Origin: Streptomyces venezuelae
GTDB taxonomy: Bacteria > Actinomycetota > Actinomycetes > Streptomycetales > Streptomycetaceae
NCBI RefSeq assembly: GCF_008642375.1
Contig: NZ_CP029194.1
Location: 3,968,001-4,032,000, forward strand
Reading direction: 5' to 3'
DNA length: 64,000 nucleotides
This document shows positions 57,475 to 64,000 of the stretch, one piece after another. Numbering within the stretch: position 1 is the first letter of the stretch; every line of letters begins with the position of its first letter. The position numbers and the translations under genes are program-made. The notes beneath the pieces were generated by a model. The model saw only the letters and a program-made list of their open reading frames with translations, searched no databases and was not told where the DNA came from.

Positions 57475-58262
57475 AGGCGCTCCAGCTGCCGCTCGGCCAG
57501 AGAAACGATGTCCTTCTCGGCGATCTTCCGTGTGTCGGACATGAGGATCTCGATCGCGATGTCTCCGCGCTGGACGTACGCCCGGGCCTCATACATGTCG
57601 AGGTACCCCGCCTTGCGCTGCACCGGGTAGACGAAGGTACGGCCGTTGCCGGAGCCCTCCAGCGCCGTCCCGATGCTGTCGGCCCGCTCCTCGCCGCTCA
57701 CGATGCTCTGCTGGTTCTTGACGAACCCCCGGGCACCGATCATCGAACCGGGGCGGAACTGAACGAGGTAGATCGTGACGCTCCGGTGCTCACCTGACAG
57801 CCACGAACGGGACGCGACCCGGCGGACGCTCAGGCCGAGCTGGTCCTCCAGCGCCCCGGCGGGGCGGTTGTACCTGCCGACGTACTCCGACAGCGACAGC
57901 CACCCGTCCACACCGTCGGCCCGCGCCCCCTCCGGGCGCGGCAGGAGCAGCCTCCGCAGATCACCGTTCGCCTTCACCTGCCGGTCCTCGACGGCGGAGA
58001 GCGGTTCGGGCTCCTGCCCCTTCGTGAGCGGCTTCGGGTAGGCGAGACCGCCCAACTGGTTGAGCGGGGGCAGCGGGGTCGGTTCGCGCTCGGCCTGGAT
58101 GCCGTAGCCGGTGGCGGTGCCGCCGACGAGGCCGATGACTGCGGCGACGGCGATCAGCCCGACCGTTCGGAGCACGCGGCGCCGCGGCCGTACGACCGGC
58201 GGTGTGTCCGGAGCCGTATCCCGCGCCTCGTCCGGATTTTGGACGCTTTCCTCGATACTCAA
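57471..58262 (-). CDS. membrane-anchored protein, paralogue 1 of 3
   Basis: 263-aa protein. TTG at 58262 (LSIEESVQNPDEARD) with GGGGGGAC upstream is preferred over an upstream in-frame start. One membrane helix at about 32-54 (LRTVGLIAVAAVIGLVGGTATG), then an outer domain with the RRLLLPRPEGA motif. This motif in all three genes marks duplication of one ancestor, though overall identity is low. First gene of the operon; each pair overlaps by 4 bp. Confidence 0.75.
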   Translation of the reverse strand: MSIEESVQNPDEARDTAPDTPPVVRPRRRVLRTVGLIAVAAVIGLVGGTATGYGIQAEREPTPLPPLNQLGGLAYPKPLTKGQEPEPLSAVEDRQVKANGDLRRLLLPRPEGARADGVDGWLSLSEYVGRYNRPAGALEDQLGLSVRRVASRSWLSGEHRSVTIYLVQFRPGSMIGARGFVKNQQSIVSGEERADSIGTALEGSGNGRTFVYPVQRKAGYLDMYEARAYVQRGDIAIEILMSDTRKIAEKDIVSLAERQLERL

Positions 58263-58366
58263 AAGTCCCCCCACGAGACCTGAACCACGGATTCCGATCA
58301 CCCGCGCACCCAGCTGACACGTGAGGGACACCGGAGGTTGCAGCGCCGCGCATTACAGTTCGGCAT

Positions 58367-58729
58367 ATGGCGAAGAAGCTCGTGATCAAGGTGACCGCAG
58401 GGGCCGACGCCCCCGAACGCTGCTCCCAGGCCTTCACAGTGGCCGCCGTCGCCGTCGCCAGTGGCGTCGAGGTGTCGCTGTGGCTGACCGGCGAGTCCTC
58501 GTGGTTCGCCCTCCCGGGCCGCGCCGCCGAGTTCGAGCTGCCGCACGCCGCGCCCCTGCCGGACCTGATCGACTCGGTCCTGGCGGCCGGCCGGGTGACG
58601 CTGTGCACGCAGTGCGCGACCCGTCGCGAGATCACGGAGAAGGACGTCCTGGACGGCATCCGCATCGCGGGCGCGCAGGTCTTCGTCCAGGAGGCCATGG
58701 CCGACGAGACGCAGGCGCTCGTCTACTGA
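58367..58729 (+). CDS. DsrE-family protein
   Basis: 120-aa protein of the DsrE/DsrF-like fold: KKLVIKVTAGADAPERCSQAFTVAAVAVASGVEVSLWLTG, then TLCTQCATRREITEKDVLDGIRIAGAQVFVQEA. The CTQC pair (about C85, C88) may be the reactive cysteines for sulfur relay, in keeping with the sulfurtransferase genes about 1-2 kb away. ATG at 58367. Monocistronic, divergent from the three-gene membrane operon. Confidence 0.82.
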   Translation: MAKKLVIKVTAGADAPERCSQAFTVAAVAVASGVEVSLWLTGESSWFALPGRAAEFELPHAAPLPDLIDSVLAAGRVTLCTQCATRREITEKDVLDGIRIAGAQVFVQEAMADETQALVY

Positions 58730-58756
58730 CGACGAACCGAGGATGCGCAGGATCCT

Positions 58757-59017
58757 CTAGGACCTGTGCTTCTTGCCGTCGAGTTCGTCCCACCACTCGT
58801 CCGACTTCGGGTCCCCGGAGGGGTCGTCCCACCAGCGGTCCTCCGGGCCCCGGCGGTTCGCCATCATCGCGGCGACCGGGGGGATGACCATGGCGACGAC
58901 GCACATCCCGATCGCCACCGGCATCGAGAAGAGCCGCACGACGGCCCAGGCGCCCACGAAAAGCACCAGGCAGGCGCCCATCATCCAGAAGTAGACGTGG
59001 CGACGGCGTGCGTACAC
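58757..59017 (-). CDS. DUF3099 membrane protein
   Basis: 86-aa protein with two predicted helices (about 8-30 and 33-51), and a polar tail rich in Trp/Asp (RWWDDPSG, DEWWDELDG). Clear match to actinobacterial DUF3099: YARRRHVYFWMMGACLVLFVGAWAVVRLFS. Function unknown. GTG start at 59017. Convergent to the DsrE gene with 27 bp between stops. Confidence 0.9.
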   Translation of the reverse strand: MYARRRHVYFWMMGACLVLFVGAWAVVRLFSMPVAIGMCVVAMVIPPVAAMMANRRGPEDRWWDDPSGDPKSDEWWDELDGKKHRS

Positions 59018-59108
59018 ATCTTCAGCGTACGTCCGGGCAGGGCCCCCGTCACCGGCAGCCGGAGGCCGCCGCGGCGGCCCGAACCCTGCGCGTCAAAGAG
59101 AAGTGACC

Positions 59109-59168
59109 GGAGGGCCGTGCCTCAAGTCCTGGTGATGGCGTCCAACCCCCCAGGAGGCACGGCCCTCC
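59109..59168 (-). terminator. long-loop hairpin downstream of DUF1416
   Basis: Perfect 15-bp stem GGAGGGCCGTGCCTC / GAGGCACGGCCCTCC (59109-59123, 59154-59168) with a 30-nt loop, 36 bp after the DUF1416 stop on the minus strand. The loop can pair further (TCCTGG with CCAGGA). Confidence 0.65.
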
Positions 59169-59204
59169 GGCCGTTCGAGTGCGGTGTGTCACCGCGTTCG
59201 CGGA

Positions 59205-59495
59205 TCAGACCGCGATGGCCACGTCCGTCAGACTGCCGGCCTCGGTGACGACGACCTTGCGGTCGGCCTGGGCGCCCGGAACCAGGGCGCGCAGGGTCCA
59301 CTCGCCGGTCGCCGCGTAGAAGCGGAACTGGCCGGTGGCCGAGGTCGGGACCTCGGCGGTGAACTCGCCGGAGCCGTCGAGGAGGCGCACGTAACCGGTG
59401 ACGGGCTCGCCGTCCTTGGTCACCTGGCCCTGGATGGCCGTCTCACCGGGCTTGAGCGTGCTGACGTCGGGGCCGCCGACCTGAGCTCCACACAT
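59205..59495 (-). CDS. DUF1416 protein
   Basis: 96-aa protein of DUF1416, a small beta-sandwich (transthyretin/CNA_B-like): GETAIQGQVTKDGEPVTGYVRLLDGSGEFTAEVPTSATGQFRFYAATGEWTLRAL. It starts MCGAQVGG with a conserved cysteine. In actinobacteria it follows the thiosulfate sulfurtransferase gene, 45 bp here, hence a role with it (perhaps as a sulfur carrier) is plausible but not shown. Confidence 0.92.
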   Translation of the reverse strand: MCGAQVGGPDVSTLKPGETAIQGQVTKDGEPVTGYVRLLDGSGEFTAEVPTSATGQFRFYAATGEWTLRALVPGAQADRKVVVTEAGSLTDVAIAV

Positions 59496-59540
59496 GTTCT
59501 CTGTCCTGTCCTAGAGGAATCGGGGGTCGCGCGACCGGTA

Positions 59541-60380
59541 CTACTTGTTGGCGCCGAGCTCGATCGGCACGCCCACGAGGGAGCCGTACTCGGTCCACGA
59601 ACCGTCGTAGTTCTTGACGTTCGTGACCTCGAGCAGCTCGTGCAGGACGAACCACGTGAGCGCGGAGCGCTCGCCGATGCGGCAGTACGCGATGGTGTCC
59701 TTCGCCAGATCGACCTGCTCGTCCTCGTAGAGGGCCTTGAGCTCGGCGTCCGACTTGAAGGTGCCGTCGTCGTTGGCGTTCTTCGACCACGGGATGTTGC
59801 GGGCGCTCGGCACGTGGCCGGGGCGCTGCGACTGCTCCTGCGGGAGGTGCGCCGGGGCGAGCAGCTTGCCGGAGAACTCGTCGGGCGAGCGGACGTCGAC
59901 CAGGTTCTGGGCGCCGATCGCGGCCACGACGTCGTCGCGGAAGGCGCGGATCGAGGAGTCCTGGGCCTTGGCCTTGTACTCGGTGGCCGGGCGGGACGGG
60001 ACCTCGGCGACGAGGTCGCGGGAGTCGAGCTCCCACTTCTTGCGGCCGCCGTCGAGGAGCTTCACGTCCTGGTGGCCGTAGAGCTTGAAGTACCAGTAGG
60101 CGTAGGAGGCGAACCAGTTGTTGTTGCCGCCGTAGAGGACGACCGTGGTGTCGTTCCCGATGCCCTTGGCCGAGAGGAGCTTCTCGAAGCCCTCCTGGTC
60201 GATGAAGTCACGGCGGACCGGGTCCTGAAGGTCCTGGGTCCAGTCGATCCGGATGGCGTTGCGGATGTGGTTCTTCTCGTAGGCCGAGGTGTCCTCGTCG
60301 ACCTCGACAATGGCGACCTGCGGGTTGTCGAGGTTGGCCTCGACCCAGTCCGCGTCGACCAGGACGTCGCTGCGAGCCAT
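59541..60380 (-). CDS. thiosulfate/3-mercaptopyruvate sulfurtransferase (rhodanese)
   Basis: 279-aa tandem rhodanese. Domain 1 (1-130) is inactive-type; domain 2 (150-279) has the active loop TIAYCRIGERSALTWF with the catalytic cysteine (CRIGERSA). It moves sulfur from thiosulfate to an acceptor (CysA-like of actinobacteria). ATG at 60380. Operon with DUF1416. A 26-codon leader peptide gene lies 165 bp upstream, suggesting regulation by sulfur or cysteine supply. Confidence 0.94.
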   Translation of the reverse strand: MARSDVLVDADWVEANLDNPQVAIVEVDEDTSAYEKNHIRNAIRIDWTQDLQDPVRRDFIDQEGFEKLLSAKGIGNDTTVVLYGGNNNWFASYAYWYFKLYGHQDVKLLDGGRKKWELDSRDLVAEVPSRPATEYKAKAQDSSIRAFRDDVVAAIGAQNLVDVRSPDEFSGKLLAPAHLPQEQSQRPGHVPSARNIPWSKNANDDGTFKSDAELKALYEDEQVDLAKDTIAYCRIGERSALTWFVLHELLEVTNVKNYDGSWTEYGSLVGVPIELGANK

Positions 60381-60545
60381 GCTGTTCTCCTCCGGGGCAG
60401 TGTGCGGCGGTGTGGTGCGGTTGGTGCGGGTTTGTGATGCGGTACGCGTCGTCGCGTGGCGTACGACGGACGTACGTACGGCTGCACAGGGTGGCCCCGA
60501 CCGCGGTCGAAGGGCCTGAGGGAATACGGGAGTCGGTGCTCCCGC

Positions 60546-60626
60546 TCAGACTGAACGACAGAGCATGGCGGCGACGCGGCACAGGTCTACTGCCCGCCGC
60601 TTCGTGAGATCCGCCTGTCGCTTCAT
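60546..60626 (-). CDS. 26-aa putative leader peptide, sulfur-related
   Basis: Mini-gene: ATG at 60626, product starts MKRQADLTKRRAVDLCRVAA and ends CRSV, 26 residues with two cysteine codons and nine basic residues counting Lys and Arg. It resembles a class of actinobacterial leader peptides placed before sulfur assimilation genes, where ribosome pausing at Cys or Arg codons may control read-through. Located 165 bp before the sulfurtransferase gene, same strand. The mechanism is inferred. Confidence 0.8.
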   Translation of the reverse strand: MKRQADLTKRRAVDLCRVAAMLCRSV

Positions 60627-60670
60627 GCCCTCGATCGTAGGGACGGACAGGCGGCCGTGTCACCGGTGTG

Positions 60671-60712
60671 TCGTATTTTGAGACGCGATCGTCCGAGATG
60701 CGAGACGCGATC
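60671..60712 (-). promoter_or_regulatory. direct repeats upstream of the leader peptide
   Basis: GATCGCGTCTC occurs twice on the minus strand (plus-strand 60680-60690 and 60702-60712), 22 bp apart, next to an AT-rich AAAATACGACA. The 22-bp phase means both face the same DNA side. Possible site for a regulator of the sulfur operon. Confidence 0.5.
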
Positions 60713-60925
60713 ACCCCACGCGTCGGCCCCGGACGCCCCCGTACAGCGGTGTCCGGTGGAGTTTCTGCGGATCGGACGGGGGTGTCTCAGCATGTGATCA
60801 CGGTGCGGTTTTCGGAGCGCCGGGGGCCGGTGAGGGGGCGCCCAGGGCCGGCGAGGTGGTCGCCCCGGGCGCGGCGAGGTGGCCGCCCGGGCCGCCGAGA
60901 GGTCCGGCGGCGCTCTCCGGGGGCC

Positions 60926-61612
60926 TCAGCCCGCCAGGGCGATGTCCTTGCCCGAGACCGCGACCGCGAGGCCCTCCGGCGTCGCCTCGGCCTTCTCCAC
61001 CTTCATCCCGGCGATCAGACCGATCGGCCGCTCGAAGTCGGTCCGCTTCCGGACCAGTTCCTCCACGCCCGGGATGCCCTCGCCCGGCACCTCGTCCGCG
61101 CGGACCTTGATCGTGTCGCCGTTCACGATGGTCACGGTGGACAGGACGGAGCGGGTCAGCGTGCGGCCCATGATCTCGACCCCGCCCGTGACCTTCAGCT
61201 TGCCGTCGCCCCCGTACTCGACCTTCGCCTCGCGGTCGGAGGCGGCCGTGAGGTCCGCGTACGAGATGAGGGCCGTGCCGGAGGCCGAGCCCGCCCGCGC
61301 GCCCGCCCAGTCGCCGGTGACGGTCACGTCCCGGAGCGCGGCCGTCAGCTCGGCGATCCTGATCTGCCGGCTGCCCGCCGTCGCCTTGACGCCCTTCGCC
61401 ACCACGTCGACCTCGCCGAACCGCTTGTCCGCGACCTGCGTGAGGAACGGGAAGCCCTTGATGTCGACCTCGAACGAATCGCTGGACGCGCCCGAGAGCT
61501 TCACCCGGCTCGCCGCCTCCGACTCGGCGTACGCCACGGCGAGCCGGTCGATCCCGACGAGCACCCCGCCCAGCACGACGGCCACGATCAACAGAATCCG
61601 CAGTGCTCGCAT
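60926..61612 (-). CDS. DUF2993 (LmeA-like) exported protein
   Basis: 228-aa protein. One N-terminal signal anchor (about 4-22, LRILLIVAVVLGGVLVGID) and a TULIP-like lipid-binding domain with the DUF2993 pattern SDSFEVDIKGFPFLTQVADKRFGEVDVVAKGV. Its mycobacterial relative LmeA acts in periplasmic lipomannan assembly. Probably handles envelope lipids. ATG at 61612 after CACAACCC; monocistronic. The 299 bp after it, up to the leader peptide, contain 23-bp G+C repeats (60850-60893). Confidence 0.88.
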   Translation of the reverse strand: MRALRILLIVAVVLGGVLVGIDRLAVAYAESEAASRVKLSGASSDSFEVDIKGFPFLTQVADKRFGEVDVVAKGVKATAGSRQIRIAELTAALRDVTVTGDWAGARAGSASGTALISYADLTAASDREAKVEYGGDGKLKVTGGVEIMGRTLTRSVLSTVTIVNGDTIKVRADEVPGEGIPGVEELVRKRTDFERPIGLIAGMKVEKAEATPEGLAVAVSGKDIALAG

Positions 61613-61668
61613 GGGTTGTGCGTCTCCCCGATAGACAGTTACGCGTCTGGAACGTCTGGATAAGTGTT

Positions 61669-61706
61669 CGGCCCCCCGACACGAAGATCGACGTGTCGGG
61701 GGGCCG
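61669..61706 (-). terminator. terminator of the membrane protein gene
   Basis: Perfect 14-bp stem CGGCCCCCCGACAC / GTGTCGGGGGGCCG (61669-61682, 61693-61706), 10-nt loop, 30 bp after the stop of the gene at 61736 on the minus strand. Confidence 0.88.
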
Positions 61707-61735
61707 GTTGGTTCCCTGGCCGCTGCCGCGCCGGC

Positions 61736-62917
61736 TCAGCCCAGCGCGCGGCCCAGCAGGTAGACGGCGGGCGCGGCGGCCGTCAGCGGCAGCGCGATGC
61801 CCGCGGTCATGTGGACGAAGCGCGACGGGTAGTCGTAGCTCGCGACCCGCAGGCCGACCAGCGCGCAGACCCCGGCCGCGAGGCCGACCAGCGCCCCGGA
61901 GGCGCCCAGGTCGTTCAGGCCGCCGGCCGCGATCCCGGCGCCCGCGCCCGCGAGGAGCGCGACGACCAGGGAGACCGGGCCGGGCAGCGGGAGCGCCCGG
62001 GCGACGACGGTCGCGGCGACCGCGATCCCGCCGACGACGACCGTGTCCGGGTCGGCGCCGAGGTGCCCGGCGGCGACGACCGTGAGCGCGGCCGAGGCGA
62101 TGGTGGCCATCAGGCCGTACATGCGCTCGTCCGGGTCGGCGTGGCTGCGGAGCTGGAGGACGAGACAGAGCAGGACCCAGGCGCCGAGCGTGCCCAGGAT
62201 CGCGGCGGCCGCGTGCTCCCGGCCGGTGGCGAGCAGGGCGGCGTCGGCGACGAGACCGCCGGCGAAGGCGAGGGCGATGCCCTGCCGGGCCGGCCACATG
62301 CCGTTGAGCCGGAACCAGCCTGCGGCGGTGAGGCCCTGGAGCAGGACGAGCGGGACGAGCAGCCCGTACGGACCGAGGGCGGCGCCACCGGCGAGCAGGA
62401 GGCCGAGGACGGCGGTCAGGACCGCCGGCTGGAACCCGGGCTCGATCACGGGCGAGCGGCCCTCGGCACGCGCGCGCTGGGCGTCGGTGATCCGGGTGTT
62501 CCCGGAGGTGGTGGGCGACGACCAGCCGGGCGCGGCCGCCTCGGTCTCAGGAGCGGGCGCGGGGGCCACGGGCTCCGGCGCGGGCGTGTCGTACGCCACG
62601 GGGGCCGCAGGGGCCGCCGCGTACTGCTGCACGTGCTGCTGCTCGTACGTCACACCCTGCGGCGGCAGATACGCCGTGCTGTCGTAGGCCGGCCCGTACG
62701 CGGGCTGCGCGTACGGATCCTGGTACGGCGTCTCGTACGCCACGGGCTGCTGCTGGGCCGCAGGCTGCGCCATGGGCCGGACCGTGGGCTGGAACTGCGT
62801 GTCCCAGGTCTGGCCCTCCCACGTCTGGGTGACGTCGTGGGCCTGCTGCCCGTGGGCCTGCTGCCCGTGGCTCTGCTGCCCGTTCGCGTACGGGTCGTAC
62901 TGCGGGTCGTTGCTCAT
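61736..62917 (-). CDS. multi-pass membrane protein with Gln/Tyr-rich N-terminus
   Basis: 393-aa protein. The first 155 residues are low-complexity (Gln, Tyr, Pro, Ala; HGQQAHGQQAH repeat at about 17-27) and probably cytoplasmic. From about residue 165 there are eight to nine predicted helices (AVLTAVLGLLLAGGAALGPYGLLVPLVLLQG...). No transporter motif was recognised; it is a conserved actinobacterial membrane protein. ATG at 62917. It lies 10 bp after the stop of the ThiS-like gene on the same strand, so the two are likely co-transcribed. Confidence 0.8.
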   Translation of the reverse strand: MSNDPQYDPYANGQQSHGQQAHGQQAHDVTQTWEGQTWDTQFQPTVRPMAQPAAQQQPVAYETPYQDPYAQPAYGPAYDSTAYLPPQGVTYEQQHVQQYAAAPAAPVAYDTPAPEPVAPAPAPETEAAAPGWSSPTTSGNTRITDAQRARAEGRSPVIEPGFQPAVLTAVLGLLLAGGAALGPYGLLVPLVLLQGLTAAGWFRLNGMWPARQGIALAFAGGLVADAALLATGREHAAAAILGTLGAWVLLCLVLQLRSHADPDERMYGLMATIASAALTVVAAGHLGADPDTVVVGGIAVAATVVARALPLPGPVSLVVALLAGAGAGIAAGGLNDLGASGALVGLAAGVCALVGLRVASYDYPSRFVHMTAGIALPLTAAAPAVYLLGRALG

Positions 62918-62927
62918 GCTCTGGGGT

Positions 62928-63182
62928 TCACCCTCCTGCGAACGGGGGGAGCACCTCGACCGTGCCGCCCTCGGCAAGCCGTACGGTCTCATGGCTCCGG
63001 GTGCCGACGGGGTCGCCGTCGATCAGGAACGAGCACCGCTGGAGGACCCGGACGAGCTCGCCGGGGTGCTTCTCGCGGGCCGCGTCCAGGGCCTCCGCCA
63101 GGGTCTCGGCGGTGTACGGCTCCTCGGCGACACCGGCGGCGGCCTTGGCCGCGGCCCAGTAGCGGATGGTTCCCGCTGCCAT
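62928..63182 (-). CDS. ThiS/MoaD-like sulfur carrier protein
   Basis: 84-aa beta-grasp protein starting AAGTIRYWAAAKAAAGVAEE and ending EVLPPFAGG, with the C-terminal Gly-Gly that becomes a thiocarboxylate. This is the MoaD/ThiS pattern. It could donate sulfur for molybdopterin or another pathway. ATG at 63182. Two rhodanese/DsrE-type sulfur genes are within 5 kb. Followed closely by the membrane-protein gene. Confidence 0.9.
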   Translation of the reverse strand: MAAGTIRYWAAAKAAAGVAEEPYTAETLAEALDAAREKHPGELVRVLQRCSFLIDGDPVGTRSHETVRLAEGGTVEVLPPFAGG

Positions 63183-63227
63183 AGCGGCGCTCCCTTCGTT
63201 CGTGTGCGCGCCGCCCCCCATGATGGG

Positions 63228-63971
63228 CTATCGGCGCGTGAGCCAGTCCCCCAGCCGGGCGAGCAGCTCCTCGTCCGCCGCGTTCTCGGCGTGGCCCATC
63301 CCGCGTTCCAGCCACAGCTCCGCGGCGTCGCCCCCGGCGGCGGCAAGGGTGCGCGGGTGGTCGAGGGGGAAGTACGCGTCCCGGTCGCCGTGCACGATCA
63401 GCAGCGGCACCGGCGCGATCAGCGGGACCGCCTCGACGGGTGAGAGGGGCACGGGGTCCCAGGCCCGCCGGTCGATCCGGGTGCGGAGCCCGTATCGGCC
63501 GACCAGCCGCCCCGCGGGTCGGGTGACCACCCAATGGAGGCGGCGCATCGGGGCCGTACCCCGGTAGTACCAGCGTGCGGGGGCGGAGACGGCGGCCACC
63601 GCGTCCACGCGGCCCTCCGCGCCCCGCTCCAGGGCCGCGTGGCGCAGGACGACGGACCCGCCCATGGAGAAGCCGACGGTCACCACGCGCGCGTGGCCGA
63701 GCTCGCGGGCCCAGCGGACGGCGGCGGACAGGTCGAGGACCTCCCGGTCGCCGACCGTGGAGCGGCCGCCGGAGCCGCCGTGCCCGCGGAAGGAGAAGGT
63801 CACGACGGCCGCGCCGCGCTCCGCGAAGGCGCGGGCGGCGCGGCGGACGGCGGGCCGGTCGGCCGATCCGGTGAAACCGTGCGCGACGACCACCGCCGTA
63901 TCGGTGACACTTGCAGCGGAGGGTTCGTAAACCGCCTCGATACGGACACCGTCATCCGTACGCAACATCAC
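63228..63971 (-). CDS. alpha/beta hydrolase
   Basis: 247-aa hydrolase. Nucleophile elbow GFSMGG (Ser near residue 100), catalytic Asp in LIVHGDRDAYFP and His in ERGMGHAEN; the oxyanion region HGFTGS is near residue 31. Substrate unknown; similar to esterase/peptidase-like members of the family. Start GTG at 63971 or ATG three bases later. The upstream region runs off the window at 64000. Confidence 0.88.
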   Translation of the reverse strand: MMLRTDDGVRIEAVYEPSAASVTDTAVVVAHGFTGSADRPAVRRAARAFAERGAAVVTFSFRGHGGSGGRSTVGDREVLDLSAAVRWARELGHARVVTVGFSMGGSVVLRHAALERGAEGRVDAVAAVSAPARWYYRGTAPMRRLHWVVTRPAGRLVGRYGLRTRIDRRAWDPVPLSPVEAVPLIAPVPLLIVHGDRDAYFPLDHPRTLAAAGGDAAELWLERGMGHAENAADEELLARLGDWLTRR

Positions 63972-64000
63972 ACGCCGCGGATCAGCGGGATGGACGGAAG

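Overview
The window is high-GC actinobacterial DNA, almost certainly Streptomyces. Support comes from the strong G/C third-position bias, GTG/TTG starts, and the gene set: msiK, carD, phoR-phoP/phoU with PHO boxes, mshA, rsiG, nur and the DUF3099/DUF1416 genes. From memory of Streptomyces coelicolor, the chromosomal part (about 10.1-64 kb) runs roughly collinear with SCO4240 (msiK) down to about SCO4160. No alignment was run, so gene numbers are recollection.

Region 1 (1-10.08 kb) is the right part of an actinomycete integrative and conjugative element (AICE, pSAM2 type). From the tRNA end inward it carries a tyrosine recombinase, Xis, a RepSA-type rolling-circle initiator, small transfer/spread genes (one apparently frameshifted), a minimal membrane-anchored diguanylate cyclase, an FtsK/TraSA-like DNA translocase, an SCO3933-family regulator and a KorSA-like GntR repressor. 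Cargo consists of a DUF218 protein and a NERD-domain protein. The element abuts the 3' end of a tRNA-Thr(TGT) gene; the left attachment site is not in the window. Three AGTCCTAGGACT operators overlap a TTGACA promoter between the repressor and the transfer operon, giving a clear control switch.

Region 2 (10.2-24.4 kb) is chromosomal core: msiK, an NDP-sugar pyrophosphorylase-like gene, a DoxX-like protein, the set rlmB, cysS, ispF, ispD and carD, a lipoprotein, phoP/phoR divergent from phoU across two PHO-box blocks, a tiny Cys-rich protein and a GNAT acetyltransferase.

Region 3 (24.4-49 kb) is mixed: lipoprotein, secreted FG-GAP-like protein, gpmA, two MFS transporters, MBL-fold hydrolase, several regulators (AraC x2, XRE, MarR, DeoR-type, TetR), a Tat-exported parallel beta-helix protein, YbjN, mshA (mycothiol), an NlpC/P60 hydrolase, a receiver-PP2C phosphatase, an HBHA-like protein, a HelD-like ATPase and an Eis-like acetyltransferase. 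Several tandem repeats lie in this stretch.

Region 4 (48.9-64 kb) holds rsiG (c-di-GMP-binding anti-sigma factor of WhiG), dtd, ygfZ and nur. Next is a tight three-gene cassette HEPN/Abi-like protein, N6-adenine DNA methylase and half-length specificity subunit, with no restriction subunit; it is the best candidate for an unusual defence system. The rest comprises a nitrobindin, a 32-aa membrane peptide, a three-gene operon of related membrane-anchored proteins, DsrE-like, DUF3099, DUF1416 and sulfurtransferase genes (the last preceded by an unannotated 26-codon leader peptide), DUF2993, a membrane protein, a ThiS/MoaD-like protein and an alpha/beta hydrolase.

One connecting theme is c-di-GMP: the mobile element brings a synthase, while the host chromosome about 42 kb away encodes a c-di-GMP-reading developmental regulator.
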